DNA of 64,000 nt. Origin: an uncultured Pelagibacteraceae bacterium. GTDB taxonomy: Bacteria > Pseudomonadota > Alphaproteobacteria > Pelagibacterales > Pelagibacteraceae. Position numbers and translations under genes: made by a program. The stretch covers positions 94,320 through 158,319 of the forward strand of contig CACONQ010000003.1 of assembly GCA_902628635.1 (NCBI GenBank). Reading direction: 5' to 3'. The first letter of the stretch is position 1. Each line of letters starts with the position of its first letter. Positions 20,432-32,100 of the stretch are shown in pieces. The notes under the pieces are model-generated. The model ran no database searches and was not told the DNA's origin. It was given only the letters and a program-made list of their open reading frames with translations.

Positions 20432-20434
20432 GAA

Positions 20435-20806
20435 TTATTTTCCTTTTTTTGCACCGTATTTAGATCTTTGCTGTTTTCTTGCTGTAACACCCTGCGTATC
20501 TAGATTTCCTCTTAATATATGATAACGTACACCTGGTAAATCTTTAACCCTTCCGCCCCTGATAAGAACTACAGAGTGCTCTTGAAGATTATGACCTTCA
20601 CCTGGTATATAAGATGTAACTTCGTGACCATTAGACAACCTCACCCTTGCTACTTTTCTTAAAGCTGAATTTGGTTTTTTTGGTGTTGTTGTATAAACCT
20701 TAACACATACACCTCTTTTTTGAGGAGATTTTTCTAACGCAGGAACTTTATCTCTTGATGAAGGTCTACGTCTTCTTTTTCTTAATAACTGGTTTATAGT
20801 CGGCAT
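20435..20806 (-). CDS. rpsL: 30S ribosomal protein S12
   Basis: S12 monitors codon-anticodon pairing at the A site. [40 protein letters not shown] and [17 protein letters not shown] are invariant. The lysines at the two usual streptomycin-resistance positions (within TPKKPNS and GGRVKDLPG) are the wild-type residues, so the sequence predicts sensitivity. It has 123 aa. A promoter and a hairpin lie in the 156 bp between rpoC and this gene. Confidence 0.98.
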   Translation of the reverse strand: MPTINQLLRKRRRRPSSRDKVPALEKSPQKRGVCVKVYTTTPKKPNSALRKVARVRLSNGHEVTSYIPGEGHNLQEHSVVLIRGGRVKDLPGVRYHILRGNLDTQGVTARKQQRSKYGAKKGK

Positions 20807-20830
20807 ACATTTTAAATATTTTTTGAGTAA

Positions 20831-20850
20831 GAAATAACTGACAGGTTATT
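20831..20850 (-). promoter_or_regulatory. Hairpin in the rpsL leader
   Basis: On the reverse strand AAATAAC and GTTATTT form a perfect seven-base-pair stem around the loop CTGTCA, some 25-45 nt before the rpsL ATG. No T-run follows, so it is not an intrinsic terminator of rpoC. It may be a leader structure of the str-S10-spc transcript or an RNA processing site. The structure is seen; its role is inferred. Confidence 0.45.
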
Positions 20851-20905
20851 TAGTGGCAGCGTTTAATGCCCCAATGACATTACATTCCAACCAAAAAATA
20901 TGGCC

Positions 20906-20933
20906 AAAATACTATAGAAATTGTTTTTGTCAA
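20906..20933 (-). promoter_or_regulatory. Probable promoter of the rpsL (str) transcript
   Basis: In the 156-bp space between rpoC and rpsL the reverse strand has TTGACA at 20928-20933 and TATTTT at 20906-20911 with a 16-bp spacer. That predicts a start near 20899 and a leader of about 90 nt before rpsL. TTGACA is a perfect -35 box. This is the only sizeable gap inside the block between tuf and rplQ apart from the one before rpoB, which makes a new promoter here plausible. Confidence 0.6.
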
Positions 20934-20962
20934 ATTAAAACGTTTATAAAAATTGTAAATTT

Positions 20963-23900
20963 TTATTGATTTACTTGGGTTTCTGAGGGTTCAGATTTTT
21001 CCTGCTCAGCAAGAAATTTATTATCGTCATCTATAGCTCTTTTATTCCAATCGTTCTTAATTGTACCTGTTCCTGCAGGTACTAATCTACCCACAATAAC
21101 ATTCTCCTTTAGGCCCAATAGAGTGTCGGTTTTGCCTTTGATTGCCGCATCTGTAAGAACTCTGGTTGTTTCTTGAAACGAAGCAGCAGAAATGAACGAT
21201 TCAGTTTGCAATGAAGCTTTTGTTATACCCATTAGTACTCTTTCACCAACTGCTGGTTTTTTACCATCTGATTTAAGTTTTTCATTCATATTGTCAAATT
21301 TTATTCGATCGATTATTTCTCCAGGTAATAAATTTGAGTCACCAGAATGTTTAACTTCAATTTTTTTCAACATTTGCCGTAGAATAGTTTCTATGTGCTT
21401 GTCATTAATCACTACACCTTGTAATCTATAAACCTCTTGTACTTGGTTAACAAAGTATTCTGTTAATTCCTCAATACCTAAAATTCTTAAAATATCATGT
21501 GGCAGTGGTTGTCCATCCAATAAATATTCGCCTTTTTTAATCTTTTCACCCTGATTAAAATTAATATGTTTTCCTTTAGGTATTAAATAATTTGAAGTTT
21601 CACCACTATCGGATACAATTGAAACCCTTTGTTTGCCTCTTACTTCCTTACCAAATAATACTTTTCCATCATTTTCTGCAATAATAGCGCTATCTTTTGC
21701 TTTTCTAGCTTCAAAGAGTTCTGCTACCCTCGGTAATCCTCCTGTTATATCTTTAGTTTTAGAAGTTTCTTTTGGAAGTCTTGCAATTACATCTCCTGCA
21801 AATATTTTTTGCCCATCTTTCACAGATAAAATAGAGTCTGGCACTAAATAGTATCTAGCTTCATTGTCATCAGCTTTTTTAATTACATTTCCTTTTTCAT
21901 CTCTTAAAGTAATTCTAGGTTTTAAATCTGTATTTTTTGATTGAGATCTCCAATCAATCACAGATTTAGACTCTATTCCTGTTTCATCATCTAAAGTTTC
22001 TGAAAGCGTAACTCCATCAATTAAATCAACATAATTAACGATACCACTTTTTTCAGCGATTACAGGAGTGGTATACGGATCCCACTCACAAATCTTGGCA
22101 TTTTTTTTAATTTTATCTCCATTTTTAAAAAAGATTTTTGAACCATAGGGCACTTTGTAAATAGCTATTTGTAGACCATTATCATCCTCTATTGAAAGTT
22201 GAGTATTTCTTCCCATTACAATCTGATTTTTCTTAGAATCCTCTAAAAGGTTTGTGTTAATTATTTTTAACGTACCCTCGTTTTTACTTACAATTTGTGA
22301 ATCTTGTTTTATTGATGCAGTTCCACCTACATGGAATGTTCTCATAGTTAACTGAGTTCCTGGTTCTCCAATAGACTGGGCAGATATCATACCTATAGCC
22401 TCGCCTACATGCACCATTTTTCCTCTTGATAAATCTCTTCCATAACATCTAGAACAAACTCCTTCTTTTGAACTACATGTTATAACTGAGTAAACTGAAA
22501 TTAATTTGACGCCTGCTGCATCTATTTTTTCACAAACGCTCTCATTTATCTCAGAATTTTTTTTAACAATAATTTCACCTGTGATTGGGTTTTTAATGTC
22601 ACTTGCAGTAACTCTACCTAAAGCTCTCTCAGAGAGACTAACTATAACATTTCCTCCTTCAATAATTTCAGATAACTTTATTGATCCTGGTTTTTCGCAA
22701 TGCTTCTTTGTAATAGTTAAATCTTGGGCTACATCGCATAGTCTTCTTGTTAAATAGCCTGAGTTTGCAGTTTTTAAAGCCGTGTCAGCTAGACCTTTTC
22801 TAGCTCCGTGAGTAGAATTAAAATATTCAAGAGCAGTAAGACCTTCTTTAAAATTTGATGTAATTGGCGACTCTATAATTTCACCAGAAGGTTTTGCTAT
22901 CAAACCTCTCATTCCAGCTAATTGTTTCATTTGAGCAGCAGATCCTCTTGCGCCTGAATCGGCCATCATAAATACAGAATTTACTTTTAATCCATCTTTA
23001 GTATTTTCAGTTGCTGAAATTCTTTTCATCATCTCAGAGGCTACTCTATCTGTACATTTTGACCATGCATCAACAACTTTGTTATATTTTTCACCTCTAG
23101 TAATAAGACCTTCGGCATATTGGTTCTCATAATCTGTAATAAGTTTTTTAGTCTCCTCAATTAATTGAGCTTTATTATCAGGGATAATTAAATCATCTTT
23201 ACCAAAAGAAATTCCTGCCTTGAACGCATGTTTAAAACCTAAGTCTTTTAATTTATCACAAAAAATTACTGTATTTTTTTGACCAGTAAATCTAAATACA
23301 ATATCGATTATTTCTGAAACTATTTTTTTTGGTAATAACCTGTCTACTAAAGAAAATTTTATATCCTTATTTTTTGGTAGTAAATTTGCTAAGAGAAATC
23401 TTCCAACTGTGCTTGTGTACTTTTCATATTTAACATTATTTTTATCATCTACAGTTTCAAATCTTGAAACAATTCTTGAATGTACATTGATTTTTCCAGA
23501 CTCTAAACCTTGTTCAATTTCAGAATTATTTACAAAATATCCCTCTATTTTTTCGGTTTGGTATGGTGGCTGTGATAAATAATAAATTCCCAAAATCATA
23601 TCCTGACTTGGAACGATAATTGGTTTTCCATTAGAAGGACTGAGAATATTATTCGTTGACATCATAAGCACACGTGCCTCTAGCTGTGCTTCTAAACTCA
23701 GTGGGATATGTACAGCCATTTGGTCTCCATCAAAATCGGCATTAAACGCTGCACATGTTAAAGGGTGAAGTTCTATAGCATCACCTTCAATTAATTTTGG
23801 CTCAAATGCTTGAACACCTAATCTATGCAAAGTAGGTGCACGGTTTAGAATTATTGGATGTTCTCTAACAATTAATTCTAAAGCATCCCAAACTGCATTT

Positions 23901-25129
23901 GTTTCTTTTTCAACTAGTTTTTTAGCTTGTTTAATTGTTGATGCCAGGCCAAGTTTATTTAGCCTTGCATATAAAAAAGGTTTAAATAATTCTAAAGCCA
24001 TTTTTTTTGGTAATCCACACTCATGAAGCTTCAAATCTGGACCCACAACAATCACTGATCGACCGGAATAATCAACACGTTTACCTAAAAGATTTTGTCT
24101 AAATCTACCTTGCTTACCTTTTAACATCTCCGCGAGTGATTTTAATGGACGTTTACCGGTTCCAGTTATTACTCTTCCTCTTCTTCCATTATCAAATAAT
24201 GCATCAACCGACTCTTGGAGCATTCTTTTCTCATTTCTAATTATTATATCTGGAGCTTTTAAGTCCATTAATCGTTTTAATCTGTTATTTCTATTTATTA
24301 CTCTTCTATACAAATCATTTAAATCTGATGTTGCAAATCTTCCACCATCTAGAGGAACCAAAGGTCTTAATTCAGGCGGAATAACTGGAATAGTTGTAAG
24401 TATCATCCACTCAGGCTTGTTACCTGTCTCAATAAAAGAGTCTATGAGTTTAAGTCTCTTAATCGATCTCTCTTCAGCAACTTTTGATTTTGTTTCTTTA
24501 ATATTTTTTAATAAAACTTCTCTTTCTTTTTTTAAATCTACAGACTTAAGTATCTCTAATATTGCTTCTGCGCCGATACCAGCTGAGAAAGCATCTTCGC
24601 CGTGTTCCTCTTGATATTTTGCAAGCTCGTCTTCAGTTAACAATTGATTTTTTTTAAGGTCAGTCAAGCCAGGTTCAATAACTATAAAGCTCTCAAAATA
24701 TAATACCCTTTCGACTTCTTTCAATTTCATATCAATTGCTAGTGAAATTCTGCTAGGTAATGATTTTAAAAACCATATATGAGCAACAGGTGTAGCAAGA
24801 TTTATGTGGCCCATTCTTTCTCTTCTTACATTTGACTTTGTAACCTCGACGCCACATTTTTCGCATATTATACCTCTAAACTTCATCCTTTTGTATTTTC
24901 CACAAAGACATTCGTAGTCTTTAATTGGTCCAAAAATTCTAGAACAGAAAAGTCCATCCTTTTCAGGTCTGAATGTTCTGTAGTTAATTGTTTCAGGTTT
25001 TTTTATTTCCCCATAAGTCCAAGATTTAATCTTTTCAGGACTAGCCAAAGTAATTTTAATACTATTAAAATTTTGTGCTTCTGAAATATCGCTGTTATTT
25101 TTAAATAAATCTTTTAAATCTTTTTTCAT
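20963..25129 (-). CDS. rpoC: RNA polymerase beta' subunit
   Basis: The 1388-aa catalytic subunit of RNA polymerase is complete. The N-terminal zinc site is [20 protein letters not shown], the active-site loop NADFDGDQM holds the three aspartates that bind magnesium, and the second zinc site reads [16 protein letters not shown]. The trigger-loop region includes [11 protein letters not shown]. Length is normal for alphaproteobacteria. It starts two bases after the rpoB stop region and ends 156 bp before rpsL. Confidence 0.98.
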   Translation of the reverse strand: MKKDLKDLFKNNSDISEAQNFNSIKITLASPEKIKSWTYGEIKKPETINYRTFRPEKDGLFCSRIFGPIKDYECLCGKYKRMKFRGIICEKCGVEVTKSNVRRERMGHINLATPVAHIWFLKSLPSRISLAIDMKLKEVERVLYFESFIVIEPGLTDLKKNQLLTEDELAKYQEEHGEDAFSAGIGAEAILEILKSVDLKKEREVLLKNIKETKSKVAEERSIKRLKLIDSFIETGNKPEWMILTTIPVIPPELRPLVPLDGGRFATSDLNDLYRRVINRNNRLKRLMDLKAPDIIIRNEKRMLQESVDALFDNGRRGRVITGTGKRPLKSLAEMLKGKQGRFRQNLLGKRVDYSGRSVIVVGPDLKLHECGLPKKMALELFKPFLYARLNKLGLASTIKQAKKLVEKETNAVWDALELIVREHPIILNRAPTLHRLGVQAFEPKLIEGDAIELHPLTCAAFNADFDGDQMAVHIPLSLEAQLEARVLMMSTNNILSPSNGKPIIVPSQDMILGIYYLSQPPYQTEKIEGYFVNNSEIEQGLESGKINVHSRIVSRFETVDDKNNVKYEKYTSTVGRFLLANLLPKNKDIKFSLVDRLLPKKIVSEIIDIVFRFTGQKNTVIFCDKLKDLGFKHAFKAGISFGKDDLIIPDNKAQLIEETKKLITDYENQYAEGLITRGEKYNKVVDAWSKCTDRVASEMMKRISATENTKDGLKVNSVFMMADSGARGSAAQMKQLAGMRGLIAKPSGEIIESPITSNFKEGLTALEYFNSTHGARKGLADTALKTANSGYLTRRLCDVAQDLTITKKHCEKPGSIKLSEIIEGGNVIVSLSERALGRVTASDIKNPITGEIIVKKNSEINESVCEKIDAAGVKLISVYSVITCSSKEGVCSRCYGRDLSRGKMVHVGEAIGMISAQSIGEPGTQLTMRTFHVGGTASIKQDSQIVSKNEGTLKIINTNLLEDSKKNQIVMGRNTQLSIEDDNGLQIAIYKVPYGSKIFFKNGDKIKKNAKICEWDPYTTPVIAEKSGIVNYVDLIDGVTLSETLDDETGIESKSVIDWRSQSKNTDLKPRITLRDEKGNVIKKADDNEARYYLVPDSILSVKDGQKIFAGDVIARLPKETSKTKDITGGLPRVAELFEARKAKDSAIIAENDGKVLFGKEVRGKQRVSIVSDSGETSNYLIPKGKHINFNQGEKIKKGEYLLDGQPLPHDILRILGIEELTEYFVNQVQEVYRLQGVVINDKHIETILRQMLKKIEVKHSGDSNLLPGEIIDRIKFDNMNEKLKSDGKKPAVGERVLMGITKASLQTESFISAASFQETTRVLTDAAIKGKTDTLLGLKENVIVGRLVPAGTGTIKNDWNKRAIDDDNKFLAEQEKSEPSETQVNQ

Positions 25130-25130
25130 T

Positions 25131-28100
25131 TTAATTTAATTCCACATTAAGAGCTAAAGCTTTAATTTCTTTGACTAAAACATTAAATGACTCTGGAATT
25201 CCAGACTCAAAATTCTCCTCGCCTTTAACAATTGTTTCATAAACCTTTACTCTACCAGCCACATCATCTGATTTTACAGTTAAAATTTCCTGTAAAGTAT
25301 AAGACGCTCCATAAGCTTCAAGTGCCCATACTTCCATTTCTCCAAATCTTTGACCACCAAGTTGTGCTTTTCCTCCTAATGGTTGTTGAGTAACTAAACT
25401 GTATGGACCTGTTGATCTAGCATGAATTTTATCCTCAACTAAATGATGAAGTTTAAGCATATAAATAGTTCCAACTGTAACTTCACGATCAAATTTTTCA
25501 CCCGTTCTACCGTCCCATAATTCTGTTTGTCCGGAATTTGGTAAATCTGCAAGCTCTAACATTTTGGTAACATCTATCTCTTTAGCTCCATCAAAAACAG
25601 GAGTGGAAATTGGGACACCATTTTGTAAATTTTCACACAAATCTTTAAATTCAACTTTATTTAATTTATCTAAACTATCCTCAAAAGTATCTTTTCCATA
25701 AACTGATTTTAAAAAGTTTGATATTTTCTCATTTTTTTCAGCTTTTTTTTGATTATCATTTATTAAATTTTTAACTTTTTCTCCTAATTCGGTACATGCC
25801 CAACCTAAGTGTGTTTCGAGTATTTGTCCAACATTCATACGGCTTGGTACACCCAAGGGGTTAAGCACAATGTCTACTGGTTTACCGTTTTTACGGTATG
25901 GCATGTCTTCCAATGGAACAATTTTACTTACAACACCTTTGTTTCCATGTCTTCCGGACATTTTATCCCCTGGTCTTAATCTTCTTTTTATTGCTACAAA
26001 AACCTTAACCATTTTCATTACGCTAGGAAGTAATTCATCGCCTTGTCTTATTTTTAAAACCTTGTCTTCAAATCTTTCTTGTATATCTTGTTTTGCCTTA
26101 TTAAACTGATCTTTTAGCTGATTTAAACTGTCATCTTTTTTTTGGTCTCCAATATTTATTTTAAATAAATCAGTAATTGTTATTTTATCAATATTATCTG
26201 CATTTATTTTTGATCCTTGATCCACGTCTTTTATCTTCTTATTTAAAACCTGACCCTCAACGATTTGTAGTGCTCTTTGCTTAATGCTTCTCTCAAGTAT
26301 TTCTTCCTCAACAATTCTATCTTGTTGAACAGAATCAATTTCTGATCTTTCTATAGTTATTGATCTTTCATCTTTATCAATACCATGACGGTTAAAAACT
26401 CTAACATCAACAACAATACCTCCGCTACCACTAGGCATCTTTAAAGAAGTATCTGTTACATCAATAGCCTTTTCACCAAAAATTGATCTTAAAAGTTTTT
26501 CCTCGGGACCTGATGCCGTATCACCTTTAGGTGTTACTTTTCCAACTAAAATATCACCAGGCTTAACTTCTGCTCCAATATAAACAATTCCAGACTCATC
26601 TAAATTTTTTAGAGCTTCCTCATTAACGTTCGGAATATCTCTTGTTATATCTTCCTCGCCAAGTTTTGTATCTCTTGCCATAACTTCATATTCCTCTATA
26701 TGAACAGATGTAAAAACATCATCAGTTACGCATCTTTCTGAAATTAGGATTGAATCTTCAAAATTGTATCCTTGCCAAGGCATAAAAGCCACCGTAACAT
26801 TTTTTCCTAAAGCTAATTCACCAAGTTTTGTAGAAGGACCATCAGCAATGATGTCTCCCGATTTTACTTTATCTCCAACTCTAACTAGTGGTTTTTGGTT
26901 TATGCATGTATTTTGATTTGATCTTTTAAACTTTTGTAAATTATAAATATCAACACTAGATTTTGTAAAATCTGTTTCGCCTGTCGCCTTAATTACAATC
27001 CTTTTTCCATCTATTTTGTCAACTATACCATCTCTTTTTGCAACAATCGTCACTCCAGAGTCCAGAGCAACATCGCTTTCAATACCAGTTCCAACTAACG
27101 GTGATTCAGGCTTTAATAAAGGAACTGCTTGTCTCATCATGTTTGATCCCATTAAAGCTCTATTTGCATCGTCATTTTCTAAAAAAGGTATTAAAGAGGC
27201 AGCAACAGAGACTAATTGTTTTGGAGATACGTCTATATAGTCAATATTTTCTGGTTTTGATAAAATAAAGTTTAAATTTTGTCTGCATGAAACTAAGCTC
27301 TCCGTAAATTTTCCATTTTTATCTATTTTTGAATTAGCTTGTGCTATTGTAAATTTACCCTCTTCCATTGCTGACAAATACTCAATTTTCTCCTCAACAA
27401 CTCCATTCCTTACTTTTTTATATGGACTCTCAATAAATCCATACTTATTAATTTTTGAATAAGTTGATAAACTATTAATTAAACCAATGTTTGGACCTTC
27501 TGGAGTTTCTATTGGACATATTCTTCCATAATGAGTTGGGTGCACATCTCTTACCTCAAAACCAGCTCTTTCTCTTGTTAAACCACCGGGACCAAGTGCA
27601 GATACTCTTCTTTTATGAGTAATTTCAGATAAAGGATTGGTTTGATCCATGAATTGAGAAAGTTGAGATGTTGCAAAAAAATCTTTAAGCGAAACAGTTA
27701 ATGGTTTTGCATTTATTAAATCTTGTGGCATGGCTGACTCCACATCAAGTGTGGTCATTTTTTCTTTAATAGCTCTTTCCATTCTATAAACACCAATTCT
27801 TGCTTGATTTTCAACAAGTTCACCAACTGATCGGACTCTTCTATTAGCTAGGTGGTCGATGTCATCTACTTCATCCTTACCATCTCTCAAATCTAACATT
27901 TTCTTTATGATTGCTATAATGTCATCATTTCTTAAAATGGTTATTTTATCTGAACAATTTAAATTTAGCCTAGAATTCATTTTAACTCTACCTACGTCTG
28001 ATAAATCATATCTGTCAGAGCTAAAAAATAAATTATTAAAAATTTGAGTTGCTATTTCTATTGTTGGTGGTTCTCCAGGTCTTAAAACTTTATATATTTC

Positions 28101-29213
28101 AGTAATTGCATCATTCTTATTATTATTTTTATCGTTAAACAAAGTTTGTAATAAATATGGACCTTTGTTTATTGAATTTGTTGAAGAAATTAATATGGAA
28201 CTAATATTATTTTCTAGAATTTTTTTAATTATTGTTTCATTTAGTTCTGTTCCAATTTTAAAAGTTTCCTCACCACAGACAATATCTTTGTGAAGAAATT
28301 TTCCATATAAGGATTGGTCAGAAACAAAAATTTCTTTTAAACCACCATCATATAGTTTTTTGGCATTCAAAAAGTTTGTTTTTTCCCCTGCTTTAATTAC
28401 AGTTTTTCCTGATTTAGCGTCAATTATTTCCTCTGAAAAATTTTTAGATTTATAATTTTCTGGATTAAATTTTGTTTTCCATTTTTTAATTTTGATATCG
28501 TAATTATAATTTTCTTTATCAAAAAACTCATTCACGATATCATCTTTTGAATATCCTAAAGCTAGTAGTAGAGTTGATACATATATCTTCTTTTTTCTGT
28601 CTATTCTAAAATAAAGCAAATCTTTCACATCATATTCAAAGTCAATCCATGACCCTCTGTTTGGGATTACTCTGCAATTAAATAAAAGTTTACCACTTGC
28701 GTGGGATTTTCCCTTATCATGATCGAAAAATACACCGGGACTTCTATGCATCTGATTTACAACTACTCTTTGAACACCATTAGTTATAAATGTTCCACTG
28801 TTTGTCATCATAGGAACTTCCCCCATGTAAACTTCCTGTTCTTTAGCAGATAAGATTTCTTTAGTGTTGTTTTCTTGATCAATGTCGTAAACAACTAATC
28901 TTAAAGTACATTTAAGTGAGGAAGAATAAGTGAGACCTCGTTGTATACATTCCTCTACATCAAATTTTGGTTTCTCTAGTCTATATGAAACATATTCTAA
29001 TGTTGCTTTATCATTTAAATCTTCAATTGGAAAAATACTTTTAAAAACCCTGTCAAATCCTTTAACTAAATTTTGATCAACAATTTCTTTAAATTCAGTT
29101 AATTCTTTATATGAATTTTTTTGAACCTCTATAAGGTTTGGAATTGATAAACCTTCTTTAAGTTTACCAAAATTTTTTCTAATATTTTTTTTCTCAGTAA
29201 AAGATAACAACAT
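25131..29213 (-). CDS. rpoB: RNA polymerase beta subunit
   Basis: The 1360-aa beta subunit is complete. The rifampicin region reads [20 protein letters not shown] followed by [16 protein letters not shown], the usual sensitive sequence. The C-terminal part contains [19 protein letters not shown] and [20 protein letters not shown], both diagnostic. It is preceded by an unusually strong hairpin (29225-29246) that lies only 11 nt before the ATG at 29213. It follows rplL in the same transcript as in other bacteria. Confidence 0.98.
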   Translation of the reverse strand: MLLSFTEKKNIRKNFGKLKEGLSIPNLIEVQKNSYKELTEFKEIVDQNLVKGFDRVFKSIFPIEDLNDKATLEYVSYRLEKPKFDVEECIQRGLTYSSSLKCTLRLVVYDIDQENNTKEILSAKEQEVYMGEVPMMTNSGTFITNGVQRVVVNQMHRSPGVFFDHDKGKSHASGKLLFNCRVIPNRGSWIDFEYDVKDLLYFRIDRKKKIYVSTLLLALGYSKDDIVNEFFDKENYNYDIKIKKWKTKFNPENYKSKNFSEEIIDAKSGKTVIKAGEKTNFLNAKKLYDGGLKEIFVSDQSLYGKFLHKDIVCGEETFKIGTELNETIIKKILENNISSILISSTNSINKGPYLLQTLFNDKNNNKNDAITEIYKVLRPGEPPTIEIATQIFNNLFFSSDRYDLSDVGRVKMNSRLNLNCSDKITILRNDDIIAIIKKMLDLRDGKDEVDDIDHLANRRVRSVGELVENQARIGVYRMERAIKEKMTTLDVESAMPQDLINAKPLTVSLKDFFATSQLSQFMDQTNPLSEITHKRRVSALGPGGLTRERAGFEVRDVHPTHYGRICPIETPEGPNIGLINSLSTYSKINKYGFIESPYKKVRNGVVEEKIEYLSAMEEGKFTIAQANSKIDKNGKFTESLVSCRQNLNFILSKPENIDYIDVSPKQLVSVAASLIPFLENDDANRALMGSNMMRQAVPLLKPESPLVGTGIESDVALDSGVTIVAKRDGIVDKIDGKRIVIKATGETDFTKSSVDIYNLQKFKRSNQNTCINQKPLVRVGDKVKSGDIIADGPSTKLGELALGKNVTVAFMPWQGYNFEDSILISERCVTDDVFTSVHIEEYEVMARDTKLGEEDITRDIPNVNEEALKNLDESGIVYIGAEVKPGDILVGKVTPKGDTASGPEEKLLRSIFGEKAIDVTDTSLKMPSGSGGIVVDVRVFNRHGIDKDERSITIERSEIDSVQQDRIVEEEILERSIKQRALQIVEGQVLNKKIKDVDQGSKINADNIDKITITDLFKINIGDQKKDDSLNQLKDQFNKAKQDIQERFEDKVLKIRQGDELLPSVMKMVKVFVAIKRRLRPGDKMSGRHGNKGVVSKIVPLEDMPYRKNGKPVDIVLNPLGVPSRMNVGQILETHLGWACTELGEKVKNLINDNQKKAEKNEKISNFLKSVYGKDTFEDSLDKLNKVEFKDLCENLQNGVPISTPVFDGAKEIDVTKMLELADLPNSGQTELWDGRTGEKFDREVTVGTIYMLKLHHLVEDKIHARSTGPYSLVTQQPLGGKAQLGGQRFGEMEVWALEAYGASYTLQEILTVKSDDVAGRVKVYETIVKGEENFESGIPESFNVLVKEIKALALNVELN

Positions 29214-29224
29214 CTACAATTATC

Positions 29225-29246
29225 GCTAGTTAAATTAATAACTAGC
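29225..29246 (-). promoter_or_regulatory. Perfect hairpin between rplL and rpoB
   Basis: GCTAGTTA at 29225-29232 and TAACTAGC at 29239-29246 form a perfect eight-base-pair stem with a six-base loop (AATTAA). It occupies most of the 53-bp rplL-rpoB spacer and ends 11 nt before the rpoB ATG. In E. coli this same interval holds an attenuator and an RNase III site that set the rplL to rpoB ratio. No T-run follows on the reverse strand, so processing or translational control fits better than simple termination. Confidence 0.5.
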
Positions 29247-29266
29247 AATTTAATTTTTTAATTTAT

Positions 29267-29638
29267 TTACTTAAGTTCTACTTTTGCTCCAGCAGCTTCT
29301 AGTTTAGCTTTAATTTCTTCAGCTTCTTTTTTATTAACACCAGATTTTACTTCTTTTGGAGCGCCTTCGACTAAATCTTTAGCCTCTTTTAATCCTAAAG
29401 AAGTAACTGCACGTATTTCTTTAATAACATTAATTTTTTTGTCTCCTGCTGAAGATAACATTACCGTAAACTCACTTTTTTCCTCAGCTGGTGCAGCACC
29501 ACCAGCAGCAACAGGTGCAGCAGCTACAGCAGCAGCTGCAGAAACTCCCCATTTCTCTTCTAATTGTTTCGATAGTTCAGCCGCTTCAACTACGGTCAAA
29601 CTCGATAAATCTTCTATAATTTTATTTAGGTCAGCCAT
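29267..29638 (-). CDS. rplL: 50S ribosomal protein L7/L12
   Basis: L7/L12 forms the flexible stalk that recruits translation GTPases and is present in several copies per ribosome. The N-terminal dimer domain includes [20 protein letters not shown]. An Ala/Pro/Gly hinge ([19 protein letters not shown]) joins it to the C-terminal domain, which has [19 protein letters not shown]. It has 123 aa. It lies 15 bp after rplJ. Confidence 0.97.
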   Translation of the reverse strand: MADLNKIIEDLSSLTVVEAAELSKQLEEKWGVSAAAAVAAAPVAAGGAAPAEEKSEFTVMLSSAGDKKINVIKEIRAVTSLGLKEAKDLVEGAPKEVKSGVNKKEAEEIKAKLEAAGAKVELK

Positions 29639-29653
29639 AAATTTTATCCAAGG

Positions 29654-30163
29654 TTATTTTTTTGATTTTTCGAGCGCTAAAATAGCGATTTTTGAGCCTG
29701 GTGCAAGTAAAATACTTGCGATTTTTTGGGCTGGAGACCTCAATATTCCCACTATTTTTGCTCTTGCCTCATCTAAAGTGGGTAAGGTTGCAACATTCTG
29801 AACTCCCGCAACATCCAAAATATCAGTTCCCATGATTCCACCAAGAATTTTTAAATTTTCGTTCTCTTTTGAGAATTTTGTAAGTATTTTTGCAGAAGTT
29901 ATAGCATCTTTAGATAATGCAACTGCTGTTGGTCCTTTAAATAACTCAGATAAATCTTTACACTTAGTTTTTTCAAGAGCTAATTTCGTAATTCTATTTT
30001 TTGTTATTTTAAATTGGATACCATGTTCTCTCATTTTACCTCTTAGGTCGTCTAACTGACTCATAGTTAAACCTTGATAATGAGTTACTATAACAGCCTC
30101 TGAATTATCAAATTGACTGGTCATATCTTTTATATATTCTTGTTTTTTTTCTTTATTCATCAT
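29654..30163 (-). CDS. rplJ: 50S ribosomal protein L10
   Basis: L10 anchors the L7/L12 stalk. The N-terminal domain shows SEAVIVTHYQGLTMSQLDDL and FKITKNRITKLALE, and the long C-terminal helix that binds L12 dimers is at the end (ILRSPAQKIASILLAPGSKI). It has 169 aa. Two consecutive ATG codons begin the frame, and either could be used. It starts three bases after the rplA stop, leaving no room for the L10 leader known from enterobacteria. Confidence 0.96.
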   Translation of the reverse strand: MMNKEKKQEYIKDMTSQFDNSEAVIVTHYQGLTMSQLDDLRGKMREHGIQFKITKNRITKLALEKTKCKDLSELFKGPTAVALSKDAITSAKILTKFSKENENLKILGGIMGTDILDVAGVQNVATLPTLDEARAKIVGILRSPAQKIASILLAPGSKIAILALEKSKK

Positions 30164-30165
30164 AA

Positions 30166-30855
30166 CTAAAAACTCTTCTCTAGTTTTAATTTATATGAAA
30201 CACCCATTGTTGATGTAATAAACACTTGTTTTATTAAATCACCTTTGACATTTAAATTAGATTTTTCTTTTTCTAGAGTATCGATTACAGCTTTGAAATT
30301 TTTAATTAGATTTTCATCCGAAAAGGATTTCTTGCCAATAGATACTCCTATATTACCATCTTTATCATTTCTTATTTCAGCTTGGCCGGACTTAGCATCT
30401 TTAATAGCTTTAGAAACATCCTCTGTTACAGTACCTAATTTTGGATTGGGCATTAAGCCTTTAGGCCCTAAAATTTTTCCTAGTTTTGAAAGTTTAATCA
30501 TCATTGATGGTGTACAAATTAATTTTTCAAAATTTAAATCTCCAGCTTTTATAGTTTCAATTAAATCATCTCCACCTACTAAATCAGCACCAGAATCTTT
30601 TGCTGTTTTAATTTTAGCCTCTTCACATACTACCGCAATTTTGGTTTTTTTTCCTGTTCCACCTGGCATATTTACAAATGTTCTCAAATTTATTTCATTT
30701 TTCTTTTGTTTATTATTTATTAAAAAGCTTAAATCTATTCCTTCATCAAACTTTGTTGTGCAATTTTTTTTGATTTCTGACAAGAGCTTTTCAATATTCT
30801 CAGGCTTTAATTTGTTTGTATCTTTCGGTAATTTTTTAAATCTTTTTGAAGACAT
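30166..30855 (-). CDS. rplA: 50S ribosomal protein L1
   Basis: L1 forms the mobile stalk by the E site. The protein (229 aa) has FVNMPGGTGKKTKIAVVCEE at the first domain junction and LGKILGPKGLMPNPKLGTVT, the L1 signature, in the middle. The end carries FITSTMGVSYKLKLE. It overlaps rplK by one base. Confidence 0.97.
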   Translation of the reverse strand: MSSKRFKKLPKDTNKLKPENIEKLLSEIKKNCTTKFDEGIDLSFLINNKQKKNEINLRTFVNMPGGTGKKTKIAVVCEEAKIKTAKDSGADLVGGDDLIETIKAGDLNFEKLICTPSMMIKLSKLGKILGPKGLMPNPKLGTVTEDVSKAIKDAKSGQAEIRNDKDGNIGVSIGKKSFSDENLIKNFKAVIDTLEKEKSNLNVKGDLIKQVFITSTMGVSYKLKLEKSF

Positions 30856-31283
30856 TATTCTTTAACCTCTATTCCCATAGATCTAGCTGATCCCATTATA
30901 ATTTTTGTAGCCTCATTAACGTCATGAGCATTTAAATCTTTCATCTTTTTTTTTGCAATCTCCTCTGCTTGTTTTTTTGTTATTGATGCAACAATGTTTC
31001 GGCCTGGCTCTTGAGAACCACCCTTTATTTTTGCAGCCTCTTTTATGAAATGAGAAGCTGGTGGTGTTTTAATTATAAAATCGAATTTTTTATCTTTATA
31101 AACAGTGATAACAACAGGTACTGGTTTACCCATAAATTCTTTTGTCTTTTCGTTAAAAGCTTTACAAAATTCCATTATATTAATTCCTCTTTGTCCCAAT
31201 GCTGGTCCAACAGGTGGTGCGGGGTTTGCTTGACCCCCTTTAATTTGTAATTTTACATATCCACTAATTTCTTTTTTTGCCAT
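30855..31283 (-). CDS. rplK: 50S ribosomal protein L11
   Basis: L11 forms the GTPase-associated centre with 23S rRNA helices 43-44. [20 protein letters not shown] is the proline-rich N-terminal signature, and the C-terminal domain includes [20 protein letters not shown]. It has 142 aa. It is encoded one base from nusG, as in most bacteria. Confidence 0.98.
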   Translation of the reverse strand: MAKKEISGYVKLQIKGGQANPAPPVGPALGQRGINIMEFCKAFNEKTKEFMGKPVPVVITVYKDKKFDFIIKTPPASHFIKEAAKIKGGSQEPGRNIVASITKKQAEEIAKKKMKDLNAHDVNEATKIIMGSARSMGIEVKE

Positions 31284-31813
31284 TAACTTACCTTTTCTAC
31301 TTGATTATATTCTAACTCAACTGGCGTTGGTCGACCAAAAATAAGTACAGAAACTTTCAATCTAGATTTTTCTTCATCTATATCCTCGACCATTCCATTA
31401 AAAGATGCAAATGGTCCATCTATAACCTGTACTTTTTCACCTACAGAATATTCAATACCACTCTGACCTTGGGTTACACCATCTTTGATTTGTCCTAATA
31501 TTTTTTCAATTTCCTTCTCAGAAACTGGTGAGGGCATTCCTTTTGATCCTAAAAAGCCACTAACTTTTTTTATTCCTTTGATCATATGGTAAATATTATT
31601 ATCCATTTCACTTTTAATTAATACATATCCTGGAAAAAACTTTTTTTTTCTTTGTACACGCTTTCCTCTTTTTACCTCAGTTACATCGTGAGTTGGAACA
31701 ACAATTTCCTCAAATTTCTCTGTAATTTTAGCTTTCTCTGCTTCCTCTTTAATAAGTTGAGCAACTTTATTTTCAAAGCTTGAATGTGATTGTACAATAT
31801 ACCAACTTTTCAT
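31283..31813 (-). CDS. nusG: Transcription termination/antitermination factor NusG
   Basis: NusG binds RNA polymerase by its NGN domain and S10 or Rho by its KOW domain. The NGN part begins [18 protein letters not shown] and includes [12 protein letters not shown]. The KOW part reads [20 protein letters not shown]. It has 176 aa. It overlaps the secE stop by one base, giving the standard secE-nusG-rplK order. Confidence 0.97.
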   Translation of the reverse strand: MKSWYIVQSHSSFENKVAQLIKEEAEKAKITEKFEEIVVPTHDVTEVKRGKRVQRKKKFFPGYVLIKSEMDNNIYHMIKGIKKVSGFLGSKGMPSPVSEKEIEKILGQIKDGVTQGQSGIEYSVGEKVQVIDGPFASFNGMVEDIDEEKSRLKVSVLIFGRPTPVELEYNQVEKVS

Positions 31814-32004
31814 TAAATGCTCACTTTCAATACTAGTTCTAGGAAAAATTTCAAAATTTGATCGAGTAGTAAAAAAAATATTGCCGCCACGATAGCCATT
31901 GCTACGACCATTAAACTACCTTGTATTGTCTCTTTTCTTGTTGGCCAAGAGACTTTAAACGCCTCTTGCTTTACTTCCTGAATAAATTTTAGCGGGTTTT
32001 TCAT
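31813..32004 (-). CDS. secE: Preprotein translocase subunit SecE
   Basis: The 63-aa single-span SecE starts at ATG 32004 (MKNPLKFIQEVKQEAFKVSW). PTRKETIQGSLMVV is the conserved amphipathic segment before the membrane helix (about residues 35-58). A longer open frame extends upstream to 32076, but its extra residues are only the tRNA-Trp sequence read through, so I exclude them. SecE clamps the SecY channel. It sits 12 bp after tRNA-Trp and is coupled to nusG. Confidence 0.95.
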   Translation of the reverse strand: MKNPLKFIQEVKQEAFKVSWPTRKETIQGSLMVVAMAIVAAIFFLLLDQILKFFLELVLKVSI

Positions 32005-32015
32005 AATCAATTTTT

Positions 32016-32091
32016 TGGCAGGAGCGGAGGGAATCGAACCCCCAACCTCCGGTTTTGGAGACCGGCGCTCTACCAATTGAGCTACACTCCT
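32016..32091 (-). tRNA. tRNA-Trp (anticodon CCA)
   Basis: A 76-nt cloverleaf with encoded CCA. Acceptor AGGAGTG pairs with CGCTCCT, the anticodon loop is CTCCAAA and the T-loop TTCGATT is normal. It lies between tuf and secE, the usual place in many proteobacteria, and is presumably cut from their common transcript. Confidence 0.97.
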
Positions 32092-32100
32092 ATTGGTAGC

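Noticed and set aside
20831..20850. Intrinsic terminator after rpoC
   Set aside because: The hairpin is A/T-rich and no T-run follows on the reverse strand.
27016..27268. Two forward frames inside rpoB
   Set aside because: Antisense shadows of a long conserved gene, mutually overlapping in different frames.
29439..29801. Forward Ala-rich frame opposite rplL
   Set aside because: Its alanines mirror the Ala-rich hinge of L7/L12 on the other strand.
32005..32076. A 24-residue N-terminal extension of SecE
   Set aside because: It is the tRNA-Trp sequence read as protein; the SecE-like part begins at ATG 32004.
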